Shown: in pieces, positions 36,101 through 48,020 of the stretch
How the letters are laid out: each line of letters begins with the position of its first letter
Numbering within the stretch: position 1 is the stretch's first letter
Source of the DNA: Toxonevra muliebris
Lineage: Eukaryota > Arthropoda > Insecta > Diptera > Pallopteridae
Direction: 5' to 3'
DNA length: 64,000 bases
NCBI GenBank assembly: GCA_963691655.1
Contig: OY829326.1
Coordinates: 147,082,998-147,146,997, forward strand
Position numbers and translations under genes: made by a program
The notes under the pieces: generated by a model
What the model was told of the DNA's origin: nothing
The model's database searches: none
The model's input: only the letters and a program-made list of their open reading frames with translations

Positions 36101-39100
36101 TAAACTCCTATATTGTAAATTTCATCGAAATCGTTAGAGTCGATGAACGCGATTACAAACAAATATATAAATATTATTTAGTATAGGATTTAAAAGAAAT
36201 ATACACAAAGGAATTAAAGTTAATGTGTTACCAAAACCACGAATGTGTTTCTCTTTTGTAAATATCAGTAAGCCGCCTTAACAATTTGTAATCTAAAATT
36301 AATTTCAAAATTGTATAAGATTAAAAAAAAAACTACTGCACTAATTTCGTAGAGTTTTTGTTTCAAGGGGGTTGGCATTTCCACTACGCATGTATAGAGG
36401 ATATTCTTTTTCGTATACCGAGAGCTTTTACTTTCGGAAGCAGAGACATACTGCGCATGGTTTATTCTCTCACGCAAGAAAAATTAAACCAATTCCAAAT
36501 TATATTCAATTGAAATATGATAGATACTAACTACACTTAATTTATACTTCAAAACTTTAATTATTACTTCTTATTACGCCCGAATTTTCGCGAAGTAACT
36601 CCATCAGTTACACTTTTTTTAAAATAATATGCAAATAAATTAACCACAAGGTTCATTAAACTTTTGTTCCACTGCCCCTTAAATAAATTTTAATATTTAT
36701 ATATATTTTTGCTACACATATGTACATACATTTTTTTATGTCTTATTAATTTCAACATGCTGTTTATTTTTCTTAACATTTTTTATCTTTGTGTTTAAAT
36801 ACAAAGTTTTTTGTTTTTGTTTTTAAAGCAAATGGGATATAGAAGTAGTGACTAAGCAAAAGTATAAACGAGAGTACTACAACACAATAATTAAAAGGAA
36901 ATTATATGGAATTTTAATTTGCTTTTGTTTATGCATATATGTGCATATCAAAGTTCATTATGTTTTTCTATACTGATACGACGCTCAATTTTCAGAAATC
37001 AGAAATTAAGGAGAAAATGAATCATACATGAATAAAACTGAAGGTATATAAAATTTCATTACAGTCATGAAGATGGTTTGAAAATTAAGCGAACTAGTGA
37101 CCGATTTTAGATTCATGTAATTCTTAAGAACTTTTGCATATATTGAATCCCAATTTCCTTCAAAGTCGAACATATGGAATGCGGGTTTCTTTACAGCTCT
37201 CCAAACTATTTATTGTAGATTTTCTAAGTACAAATTTTAAGTGTAGGTGTGAGCTTTCACGACTTGTTTTGATGTGTAAAAATCTATGTGATCATAGAGC
37301 GAAAAAATAAATAAAGAGAAATAAAAAGCGTTCGTGTGGTGCATTGAAATTTTCTTTTACAACGCGACAGCATCTGTCACTGATGTCATACTTTACATTT
37401 TTGTCAATTCATTTGAGCCTGCAGATTTTCTGGTTATATATTTTTCAGTCAATAATGTGAATTTTACATGTTATCCGGACTAGTTAATAATTTTTGAACT
37501 TACTACTTTTAAATACTTATTACAACAACAAATTATAGAACTCTTAATATACCTACACTTATTTTAACCAAAATGTTGACAACATTATTAGCAGCACAAA
37601 AGCTAAATATTTTTCAGGTGATGATGTGGAGGGAAGATGTCATCATCTGTTCTAAGAATGAGTCACTGGAAGAATGATATTAATCTCTGTGAAATTTCTA
37701 TTATTATTTTATCTAAAAGTTAAACCGTTTACATAAAATGTTTTTAACAAATGACCTTGTACATAAATTTTTCCAATCTCCTGCTATGTATTTATCTGAT
37801 TTTATGTATTTTTTTGTATGTCTATCACGTTTCTTAAAGCAAAGAAAAATTGCAAAACAAATAAAAAAAAAAAAACTAGTTTTCTAAAATAAAATTGTAA
37901 TATTTATTTATTGAGCATACCCGCACAACTTGCACTATGAAAGGTGGATATATATATTTCAACATACATGCAATACTTCCATGTGCATTTTTTATTTAAT
38001 TATTTATTTTATTAAATTTGTTTTTTTTTTTTCGTTATACATGCTCGCCGCGCTCGTGTGACTATTTAAGATTTCTTTATTATCCATAAATAAATAATGT
38101 TTAATTAATTGTAGGTATATATTTTTTTAAACCTGTTTTTATTTTGGTAGTTTGTTTTATTGTATGTTGGTACCTTAAATGAGCTCACCACACAAATTTT
38201 AACTGCTCATAATACACTAATAATATGTATAAAATGTAAGATTAATTTTGTGCCGTTGGGGATTCACTTTCGTTAGAAATTGAAATTAAATCCTAATACT
38301 TTTGAAAGTTTATTTTAAAATATGTTTAATTCAGATAATTTTAACTTATACTTTCCTTTAAAGCATTTCACATACTAATCTATTTGCTTCTTTTTTATTT
38401 TTCAGAAACATCTAGACCCAGCTGTAAGTAGTTCTGCAAAGCTTATTTCAAATTAACTATTTTATTTATTTCATCCTCTCATTAATTTTCCATGTAAATT
38501 AAATTTATCAGCTTTATTGTTTTTATTTTGAAAATATATAAAGGTATGACTGGAAGACTATACCTTTTTTATAAAGCTTTAACTAGACCAATGTAAAAGT
38601 TTCTATTTTATAAATCTTCAAATCTAATCTTGAGATTTTTCACATTCTTTATTTATGACCTTATAAAAGTATTAGTTCAGAATACTCATACTTGCAACAG
38701 CCCTACATCATAATTAGAGACGAAAATTTATCCGTTGATGTTTTTAAAAATTTCAAACTAAGTATTTCTCATTATGGTATTTTTGTGTTTTTAGAAGAGC
38801 AAACTGGTGCCAGTGTCCAGCCGCTGTTCAGCGTCAGAGATGGCTTTCAAAATCCCGTTTGCTTTCTGGAAGATCTTATGCCGAACCTTCCATTTTAGTT
38901 TGTGAGCATAGCTCGTTTGCGACTTTCTTGGTTGATGATGCTGTATGCAACTGGTCGTACTCGTATTGGCAACCCGCTGTCGCAGCAATTGTAGATAAAC
39001 GTCTTTCCACTCTCCTGTGGGGTCTTAATGCCCTTAACAGTTGTGAAATCCTCTGTCAGAAGAGAGTGAAAAAGGGGGGAGTTTGATGTCCCTCTTTCGT

Positions 39101-42100
39101 CTTTAAAAAAGGTGCAGAGGAGAAATTAGTGAAAACTGAGCTTGAACCTGTCTTTGGCAATGGTAACCATAACTTAGTTCCATTTTTATCGAACTAGTTC
39201 TTCCCTGTTTACTTACTGCACCAGTCGACTCAGGCATGTTATCAGCCAAGATAGGAGGAGTAAGTCCTGGGCTAACGACTCAGCTTGCAATATCACTCAG
39301 TCAGTAACCAAGGCCTCTATCGACATTTGGGTGAATATTCTCACATTTGGGTGAATATCCCCACTTTGGAACTTCCATGGAAGCGTCACTAGGCTTCTCT
39401 AGGTGATAAATCAAGAAAGTAACTTGAAAAAAAAAATTTTTCGAATCTGGCTCAGGAGCGGCTCAGCGACAAGGTGCCATATGGCACCGCTAGTCATTAC
39501 TGGGTTAAGCTAACAACGAGATAAAAGTGAGCGACGATTACGAGGATGAAAAAATTACGAAAAAATTAATTAATTAAAAAAAAAATTAAATTTTTAAAAG
39601 TTAAAAAATAAAAAAATAAATTGTTTTTGAAAATGGATGTTTTGATTAAAAAAAATGTGACGTAGCAGAGCAAAGCGGACCACAGATTCGGACTCAGCGA
39701 CCCCTCATTACCCTAAGTGCTTTTGTCCCGTGTCTGCTCGTTTTCAAAAGTTACCATTTGTAGAACAGTGTTATCAATTAGATCACATTTTCATACTTGG
39801 TCTTAAGTATATTAGATCATCATACTAGCCTAGCTCTTACAAACTAGATTACTGAGAATACTCGTATTTGTAAGTTTTCACACATTTTATCGTCAATCGT
39901 GTTCAATCGTTCTTTTTGATTAGAACTTGTATAGTTTTGATTATTATACTCATAGTTATTTCAATATATGATCACATCTGAAACCTTATGATCACTTGAT
40001 CTGATATACCTAAGTTCCACATATAAACCCAAATATGGATTTATCGATTTGTAAGGACTAGATAAAAAAAACTTTCGTAAAATGCATAGAAAAAAAGAAC
40101 AAATATTCTCAATATTTTTCACTGGTAGTTCAAGTTTTTTCCACCCATTTTTTATTTAATCTGAACTTTTATATACTGTTCTATTAATACTCAATAAAAA
40201 CTCCAAGAATTTCTAAAATAATAATTACAAAATCTATAATAATCATATTATATACTTTCAATAATTAAAGTAAAATGTAAATACAAAGAAGCTTGCGCCA
40301 AGGAGGGTATTATCGATGTTCTACTCGAATTTATACTGGGTGATAATCCGAAAACTGTACTCGATAAACTACAACAAGAGGGTACCACAGCTGCTGTGTG
40401 TGGCAAGGTTTTCAAGAATGGTGAGCCGACATATTGTTGCCGCGAATGTGGTATGGATCCAACGTGTGTACTATGTGTAAGTTGTTTCAAACAATCAGCG
40501 CATCGGTATCACAAATACAAAATGTCAACGTCCGGTGGTGGTGGTTGCTGTGATTGCGGTGATGAAGAAGCATGGAAGAAGGATCACTACTGTGAAGAGC
40601 ATTTGGTGAGTTAATATTGAAATAGTGAAATATGAAAATCATTAATCTTTGCAACCTCTTTACTAACTATTAATTATATATTCTACAGCGCGGTAAAGAG
40701 AATCCCACGAGTAGCACTATTATTACGGATGCCATTAAGGAACGTTGTGAGGTTGCGTTTATTGCGATATTATCGTTCTGCGTCAATTTCCTTGAGATTG
40801 AACCGAACGCCAGTTTAGAATGTCTCGATAGTGATGGTAGCGGCAGCGATGGAGACAAATACTGCACAGTGCTCTATAACGATGAATCGCATACGTTCGA
40901 TCAGGTCATACAGACGCTGACGAAAATTGCCAAGTGTCGCCATAAGGATGCTAATGAAATTGTTGCGAGCATTGATCGTGAAGGTCGTGCTGTTGTTAAA
41001 TTTGATTCATTTTATGAATGTCGCAATCTAAAGGAGAATATTGAAAAGCAATCGGTCACGGTAAATGCCACATTGCCCACTAGCCGCGCAAATCAATCGT
41101 TACGCGTGTCGGTGCTGCATGTTAATGCGGTTTCATGTCAACAGTTTGCACTGCAGCTGCTTACCTGGTTTCAGGAGTTTCTGATACGTCATTGCACTTT
41201 CCGACAGATATTCGCACGCATCATTATGGATAAAAAGGCACCGTACTGCATTAAGCACATACTAGAATATGATGTGAAATTGTGGAAGACTGCGCGCACC
41301 TGCTGGCATCGATTACTCATTTCCGGCATGTTAATGGAGTACGATAATAAAATGGCACTGGCACAAGAGTTCTCCAAACATTATTCGACTGTAGTGCAGG
41401 ATTTCATACGTGACGATCACGAGCATTCGTTCTCAATAGTGTCGCTGAGTGTGCAACTGTTTACGGTGCCGAGCATAGCTCATTATTTGATTGCACACGA
41501 GAATATCTTTCATAAGCTACTGCACACGTTCTATCACGAGGCGATCGAGAAGCACATCAAAAATAAGACGCTGCATTTTGCCAAGAATATGGCGAACTTG
41601 GTATTCTTCAAACGTGCCGCTTACATACTATACGATCTGCGTTATATACTTAGCTTTAAGCCGGACGTATGGACTGATGATTTGCGTGAAGGATTCTTAG
41701 ATGGTTGTAAGGCGCTAATCAAGTTGCTAGTTGTTATGCAAGGCATGGAATCGGTAACGCGTCAAACAGGCCAACACATGGACTATGAACCGGAATGGGA
41801 ATGTGCTTTCAATTTGCACATTAAGCTGGCAAGCACAATTTCGCTGGTGCTGGAGTGGTGCGCTTCGGATAGCGTTGTTTTGGGCAAACTATATCAAAAA
41901 GTTATTTCGGCTTTGTCGAGCAATGGTTTCATTGTGCAATTCACCAAAACCGAAGAGAAAACTGTAGCGGGTCATGTGGCCAATTGTATCGTGTACGATG
42001 TGGCAACGCATCCAGTGTCAATACACTTGCCGCTGTCGCGTTTCTTTGCGGGTATTTACTTGCATTTGGGTGCTCATGGTTTGACATTCGATAATGCTGT

Positions 42101-45100
42101 GGTAGGACCGCAAAAACGCTCACCCGAGGAAATAATGGAACCAATTCTGTGCACGCAAACAATGATTGCGCAGGTGAGAATCGATGAAAATGACGCAGCT
42201 CTCTATGTCTTAAATGTTTCTACTTTTTATAATTGTAATATAATATCTGTATTTTTCTTTGTTTCTCGTTCAGGTTCACGCTGGCATGTGGCGTCGCAAC
42301 GGTTACTCTCTACTCCATCAACTCTATTTCTATCGTAATGTACGCTGTCGCAGCGAAATGCTCGATCGTGATATTGTGGGCATGCAAATTGGTGCTGCGT
42401 TAATCGAAAGTAATCAATACTTGATACGCATCTTGAATAAATTCAATTTAATCAATTGGATGCAAACCGATTATGAAAGTAATTTGGATACTATACCCAC
42501 CGATGATGATTTTATACGGCAACTATCAATGATTGAGGAATTTCTCGAGTTGCTCATCGTTATCATTGGCGAACGTTATATGCCTGGCGTTTCGAAAATC
42601 ACCGAAGAAGATCGTACTAAAAATGAAATCATTCAATTGCTTTGTATCAAGTCATATTCGCATTCGGAATTGAATCGTGCATTGCCCGATTCAAATAATG
42701 ATACGTCACTGGAAGATGTTATCGATTCGGTAGCTGAATTTAAGAAACCGCAAAAATCCGATGCCAAGGGGGTTTATGAATTGAAGGAGGAGCTCTACGA
42801 TAACTACAATATGTATTTCTATCATTATACTAAGGAGGAAAAATCCAAATCGGAAGAGACACAACGTTTGAGGCGCAAAAATCGCAGCGAATTAGTCTGT
42901 TGCCCACCACCGAAGTTGCCGAAGTTGACAGATGGTTTTATGTAAGTTTCCTGAGACATTTAATTTATTTGTTGCAAGATGTTTCTATGTTTTCTATTTT
43001 TCAGCTCAATTGCAAATTTATTGCAATGTGATGTCATGATGACTATCATTTCAACGGTGCTCGATCGTGCGCGAGATCTGAAAGCGAAAAGTTTTATGGA
43101 AAATCATTTGCAAGAGGTAATAAAGGGACTTATTCAATTTAACGAATGAACCATGAAATTATTGATTAACTGATTAATTAAGAGTCGTGATGATTGGATT
43201 AATCTCACAGCTCTTAACTAATATTTTATAACTATATTTCAAATCAATCAATCAAATCAAATCTCTGTTTATTTTCAGGTTTTGTATCTCATTGGTTATG
43301 GTCTCCAGGAAGAGGAATCTGAAAATTACCCTTTCCTTTCGTTTTATGAGCGTTCGCAAAAATACAAACTTCTTTATAAACTAGAACAATTATCGCGCAG
43401 TGCAAGGGTATGTATAACGATTGACACTTGGTTGATGGAATTAATCGATTAACCAAATTTTCCAATTAAAAATAAAGTTAAAGTTTCCGATTATTCTGAA
43501 TATGATCGAATATCCGAAAACTTTAAACTCAGGTTTTTTTTAAGTTGAATCAAAAATCGAATTCATTTTGAGTACTCGTAAATCAGAAATCGGATTCATT
43601 TTGATTATGCAAAATATAATCGTTTAATAAAGTAGGAAGAAGTTCGAACAGTCGTTTAATGATAGACTGTTCTAATAAGTTTTTTTGATTGATCAGAAGT
43701 TTGACTCATTTTGACTAATCAAGAGCATAATTGACTAACCCCTCACCGAATTATGAGACTCATATCATTAAATCATACGTTCAGTTCTCTTGAAATAATC
43801 GAAAACATCATCATAAACCAGAAACTTGATAATCAATTAATCAAGAAACTTAATTGTCAAAAAACAAACATAAATTTAATTATCTTTGATTAATCATTGA
43901 TAATAAATTTTCTGATTATTAATAAGTTAATCAAAAAAATTGTTTCATTGAAAAGCTCATCCTAATCGATTAATCGCGCAACTCTAATCCACAGCTATAC
44001 ATATATTATATTGATAAATTCTGTATATTTTCTTTAGGTTGAAGCACATCGCGATTTCTTGCTGTGGACTGTGAAAAAATTCAAAGAACTTCAAGCCAAA
44101 GAAGCTGCCAAAATTGGTAGTGATGCCATGCAAAGCGATGATGCCGAATCAGCTGCAACAGCTGCATCAGATGATGCTGTTACTAGTGGTGGCGTTGGCG
44201 GCGACGGTGATAACGATGATATTACTGCACCTCCACCACTCACGGCCACCGAACAGGAGAAACAAGATAAAGAGGAGCGTGCCCGTCTCGCCGCTGAACG
44301 ACGTGCCAAAATTATGGCGCAAATGCAAAGTGCACAAAAGAGTTTCATGAAATCGAATGCGGAAATGTTTGCAAGCACAAATGCAGTAGCGCAATCAAAC
44401 GATTCGAACACCAGTACAGCTGCGAGTAGCAGCATTACCACAATGGAATGGCAAACCGAGGACACATCGGTGAGCGAAGAAGGCGCTGCAGCATATAACT
44501 CGGTCGCATGCCTTGGTGTCGATCGCCGCCTACAACAGCCTGAAGAGCAAAGCTGCAAATGTATTCTCTGCTTTGAGGATTGCACCGTGAGTAAAGACGG
44601 ACCGACGCTCGTCTATTCGGCTTTCATACAGAAATCCAAAATACTGCCACCCGAATCGAAATACCATTCATCGGTGCACACGAGCAGTTGCGGTCACGTG
44701 ATGCATGTCAATTGCTGGCAAGAATACTACAACAATGAAGAATCAAAGGAGCAGCGACGTCCACATCGCAATCGTGCGACTTTTCTGCCCGCTTCTCAAA
44801 GCACCGACTTTCAGTGTCCGTATTGCCGCTGCCTCAGCAACACTGTGTTGCCGCTGACTGCACCGCTATCGAAGTACTCGATGCCGATTGTGATACACGC
44901 CGGCGAAGAAGTCTTCCCCATAGATCTGTGGATAGAGGTGATGAAGACATTCGGTGATGATTTGAATAAACTGCGCACCGAAGAGGATTCCGACATGTGG
45001 TACTATGATATGCCCGCCTGGGATACAATACTCAACAATTCAAATTTAATTGTGGACACCAGCCAATTTGAGCGTATCGCGCAACCGATTAACAAGCTGG

Positions 45101-46754
45101 ACCTGCCAGCAAGTTGGACGAATTTCGTGCAACACTATGTGAAGTCGGCGCGGCAATATGCTCCCAATGACTTCGAGCTTAATGAACACGAAGGTCTGCT
45201 GTGGCTGTGGCACTCGTGCATCTACACTCTTGAGTCGCTAGAGGTGTACTTAAGAGCGGTGGATAAACCATTCAAAACTGAAATGTCCATACGGCACAAG
45301 AGCTGTCTCAGCGGTTTGATTCGAGCGAGTTGCTTGTATGCGTCGACGCTTACGCAAAACGATGTCAAAAACTTGGTGCCGCCTGTGGCAGAGCTACTGG
45401 ATACGGTGTTCAAGCAAAAAGGTTCCTCGGTGGTGCAGTGGGATTGTTTTAGCATGATGGCATCGGCAATATTTATGGTGCCCAATATGTTGTTTGCCAT
45501 AACACGTAAGTATTGATTTTGAATTAGGAATTTCGGGAGTCGGTACTAAATTTCTATACTTATCTGCTTACAGCAAATAAAACAGTCGTGGCAAATGGCA
45601 GCATGATGGACTTCTACACAATGCAGCTATTCTTCCTCGCGAATATGGTGAAGGCGATTGTGCTGTTTACCACCGCCGATACACCAATGGAGATTGATGA
45701 AGAAGGCGAGCAGGAAGTGAAGAATATGCCCCAAAAGGTTCAGGACAATATTGCTGAATTCTTTCGTAAATACAATTTGCCAGCGCGTGCTGATGCCTTC
45801 CGCGATGCACAAACACGTCGCACTGCACAATCAAACTCCTCAACCACTACCAACACCGCTGACGCAGACTCCGTCGCTGCCGAGCATCGCATGGTTGACA
45901 CTGACGAGGAAGCGGACAATGATGAGCAAACTGCAAATTCTTCGCCGCATATTGTCTGCAATGCACAAACGATCGCTGCCCTCTTTAAGTACATCAAAAA
46001 GGATATGTCGCAATTCTTGCGCAGCTGCTGTCTCTTTTTCCACTTTGTGACGGATGTCGAATTCCCCGAAGAGTTCACGGCACCGGGCAGCGATACATTC
46101 GAACATATGTGCAAATATTTGGGCCTGCAATCAAATCTCGAGGCATATTTCAATAGTGAGAGCACATATGCCACAATACTCGAAACGTTCGCATCGCATC
46201 CGGATATAGTGTACTTTGATTTTGCGACCAACAAAAAGCAAAACGGTGAGGACTTGCAGGTAATCTTTGGCACACGCCCCGTACCGACACTCGTCAAGCT
46301 GCCCGAAGATTATAGTGATTTAATAAATGCCGCCTCGGCGGTCATTTGCCCGAACAACGAACGCGAGGAGATGAAAACACCGACAATGTGTTTAATTTGC
46401 GGTCAGCTGCTGTGCGGCCAATCGTACTGTTGTCAACCGGAATTGGATTCACGCAATGTGGGTGCATGCACTTACCACGCCTACTTCTGTGGCGCAGAAA
46501 TTGGTATATTCTTGCGTATACGCGATTGTCAGATTGTGTATTTGGGCAAGAATAAAGGCTGCTTCGTGCAGCCTCCATATCTGGATGAGTATGGTGAAAC
46601 AGATCAGGGACTGCGACGTGGCAATCCGTTGCGCTTGTGTCCAGCGCGCTATTCGAAAATACATCTGACGTGGTTGGGCCATGGGCTGCACGAGGAGATT
46701 GCGCGCTTGAACGATAACACATCGGTGGCGGTTACGCAATGGCATCATATGTAG
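29979..46754 (+). CDS. Ubr1: Ubr1, N-recognin E3 ubiquitin-protein ligase, complete
   Basis: Exons at 29979-30153, 38406-38423 (probable microexon), 40271-40605, 40689-42173, 42274-42941, 43005-43116, 43279-43407, 44038-45505 and 45574-46754 join in phase to about 1856 residues, close to the usual UBR1/2 length. The UBR box (about 108-177) has CGKVF, CRECGMDPTCVLC and CCDCGDEEAW and binds basic N-terminal residues. The ClpS-like domain (about 215-310, with YCTVLYNDESHTF) binds bulky hydrophobic N-termini. VHAGMWRRNG follows. The RING (about 1147-1239: CKCILCFEDC, CGHVMHVNCW, CPYC) recruits the E2. The C-terminal Cys/His domain (from about 1736: CLICGQLLCGQSYCC, ACTYHAYFC) closes the protein. 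Known role: ubiquitination of N-degron substrates for proteasomal degradation in cytosol and nucleus. All zinc ligands I looked for are present. Confidence 0.93.
34797..35440 (+). repeat. Modular interspersed repeat, two internal monomers
   Basis: The left end (attatgtgtctgcaggca) and the right end (agtttcacttcaaaaacttctt) match, in inverse, the ends of the copy at 49419-49812. The internal unit (cggcacaa.cacgacgta, actaaagcacat, actgcgagaagtcgac, tgtagccga, tatgagtgcaacaa) occurs twice here, about 230 bp apart, but only once in the other copy. Confidence 0.75.
35810..36000 (-). repeat. tRNA-related SINE-like fragment
   Basis: On the minus strand an A-box-like TAGCCCAGTGGCTAGAGC (about 35949-35966) is followed about 130 bases later by a B-box-like GGTTCGATTCCCTGATGGGG (35812-35831). 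The spacing is too long for a working tRNA. The neighbouring GTTCCAGCTG..TCAGGTTCG also occurs near 25205-25230 on the same strand, so it belongs to a dispersed family. Confidence 0.45.
38406..38423 (+). CDS. Ubr1: Ubr1 candidate microexon, 18 nt
   Basis: An 18-nt stretch lies between acceptor ttatttttcag and consensus donor gtaagt, inside the long intron. With the G carried from exon 1 it reads E-T-S-R-P-S plus one base, with no stop. Its length is a multiple of three, so inclusion or skipping both keep frame with the next exon. Confidence 0.5.
38424..40270. other. Ubr1 intron following the microexon
   Basis: Non-coding. A GC-richer patch at about 38800-39500 and a motif at about 39688 (cggactcagcgacccc) similar to one near 15580 suggest old repeat DNA, but no element boundary could be fixed. 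Confidence 0.45.
40271..40605 (+). CDS. Ubr1: Ubr1 exon with most of the UBR box
   Basis: The exon ends TGTGAAGAGCATTTG before donor gtgagt. Its start is the weakest join in the gene: the best acceptor in phase is aattaaag, which lacks a pyrimidine tract. An alternative acceptor 18 bases downstream gives a stop if the microexon is used but is open if it is skipped. The UBR-box zinc ligands lie within the exon. Confidence 0.82.
40689..42173 (+). CDS. Ubr1: Ubr1 exon with end of UBR box and ClpS-like domain
   Basis: The acceptor is tattctacag and the donor gtgaga, phase 0 on both sides (495 codons). It opens RGKENPTSST and contains the ClpS-like core and a long helical region. Confidence 0.92.
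42274..42941 (+). CDS. Ubr1: Ubr1 exon, helical scaffold
   Basis: The acceptor is ctcgttcag and the donor gtaagt after two bases of an Ile codon. It begins VHAGMWRRNGYSLLHQ, a highly conserved UBR1/2 segment. Confidence 0.92.
43005..43116 (+). CDS. Ubr1: Ubr1 short exon
   Basis: The acceptor is ctatttttcag and the donor gtaata. The completed Ile codon is followed by SIANLLQCDVMMTIISTVLD and further to NHLQE. The exon is 112 nt, in phase. Confidence 0.88.
43279..43407 (+). CDS. Ubr1: Ubr1 short exon
   Basis: The acceptor is ttattttcag and the donor gtatgt, 43 codons. It encodes VLYLIGYGLQEEESENYPF and on to KLEQLSRSAR. Confidence 0.88.
44038..45505 (+). CDS. Ubr1: Ubr1 exon with RING domain
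   Basis: The acceptor is tttctttag and the donor gtaagt after one base of a Pro codon. An Ala/Asp/Glu-rich linker and a basic helix (KEERARLAAERRAKIMAQMQ) precede the RING ligands CILC, CGHVMH, C and CPYC. Confidence 0.93.
45574..46754 (+). CDS. Ubr1: Ubr1 terminal exon
   Basis: The acceptor is tctgcttacag. The exon continues PNKTVVANGSMMDF and ends SVAVTQWHHM then TAG. It carries the C-terminal Cys/His-rich domain (CLICGQLLC, CTYHAYFCG) and the conserved GCFVQPPYLDEYGETDQGLR. Confidence 0.93.
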
Positions 46755-47096
46755 TTGTGTGATGATATTGCTAAGGAGTTGGATTCGACGACTATGAAGA
46801 AGATGATGAGGTTGATGGCTGCTGGATGGTGAATGAATTGAATGCGCCAGCTATTGTGATTTACACTTCTTGATGATTTTTTGTTGTTGTAGAAAAAAGA
46901 AAACAAACAAAGCAAAAACAAAATATATATATAATAATATAATGTATAAGCATTTTGTCTTGAGAATGAAAGCGAGAGCAAGCGAATATTGTTTTTTTCC
47001 TTCCTTCTTTCTTTCTTTTATTATTCTTTAACTACTAACTTTTTTCGAATATTGTATTTTGTTAATTTTGTTAACGATTGAAAAAGAAACGCATAC

Positions 47097-47106
47097 AATA
47101 AATAAA
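47097..47106 (+). terminator. Overlapping polyadenylation signals of Ubr1
   Basis: AATAAATAAA contains two overlapping AATAAA hexamers about 345 bases after the stop. Confidence 0.5.
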
Positions 47107-47704
47107 ACTTTTGATGGAGACTTGACTGCTGCTGCAGCTAGAAATAGAAATACATATGTAGGTGTGGTTGTTGAAGGGTTAATTTAATAATAAAACGAAA
47201 CAGAAACCAAAATTATATACTACCTACTACTAAAACTACGACGACTACTTTGCAACAAACAAACAAAATAGCGCCAAATGATTTTTTATTTCTATGATTA
47301 AAACTTATTTAATAATATCTAATAATAATAAAACAAAAACCAAGAATTTTCAAATAAAATGCAAAAAATTATTGAAATTGCTTTGAAATAACAAACAGAA
47401 ACACAATTTGCGTTGTGATATAATTGAAACTTTGGCATGATAGCGCTTGATAAAAACTAAATTGAAAGAAAAAAAAAATTGCATAAATATTTTTAAGCGA
47501 TTTTTTTGTTGTTGTATATGACCGAATAATATTAAGATATGCCATTTTCGCCCCCCACCTCCTCTCCTTGCTCTACACTTTACAATCCCCGCCCATATCT
47601 TGCTTTTTCCTCCGTCCTCACTTAGATTTAGGCAGCGCTTTACTGAATACTTCTGGGGAATTCGGTTACCGGGTAACTGATGCTATTTTGAAAACTTTGA
47701 GAAA

Positions 47705-48020
47705 AAATATCAAATATGAGATTTCGAACCGAATATAAAATTTCAAACTCGCATCGAATGTGAAATTTAAAATTCGAATCAAATAAGAAATTTCGAATTG
47801 AATGTGAAATTTAAAATTCGAATATGAAATTTCAAACTCAAATCGAATATGAAATAACGAATTAGAATCAAATGGGAAATTTCAAACTCGAAACGAATGT
47901 GAAATTTCAAACTCCAATCGAATGTGAAATTTCAAACTCGAATCGAATGTGAAATTTCATGTTCGAATCGAATACGAAATTTCAAATATGAGAATTAAAG
48001 TTCGAATCGTCATATTCGAT
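47705..48020. repeat. Tandem array of a 25-bp unit, about 12 copies
   Basis: The unit AATCGAATGTGAAATTTCAA plus ACTCG repeats with point changes. The copies around 47880-47950 are the most regular and the edges are degenerate. Confidence 0.8.

Larger units (their letters stand above)
30154..38405. other. 8.25 kb first coding intron of Ubr1
   Basis: Mostly AT-rich non-coding DNA. It includes a modular interspersed repeat at 34797-35440 and a tRNA-related scrap at 35810-36000. Elsewhere I see only simple-sequence tracts (poly-T near 33190 and 38020, Asn/Gly-codon-like tracts near 30310-30440) and no exon. Confidence 0.6.

Noticed and set aside
45740..46297. 185-codon minus-strand frame
   Set aside because: Antisense shadow within the Ubr1 terminal exon.
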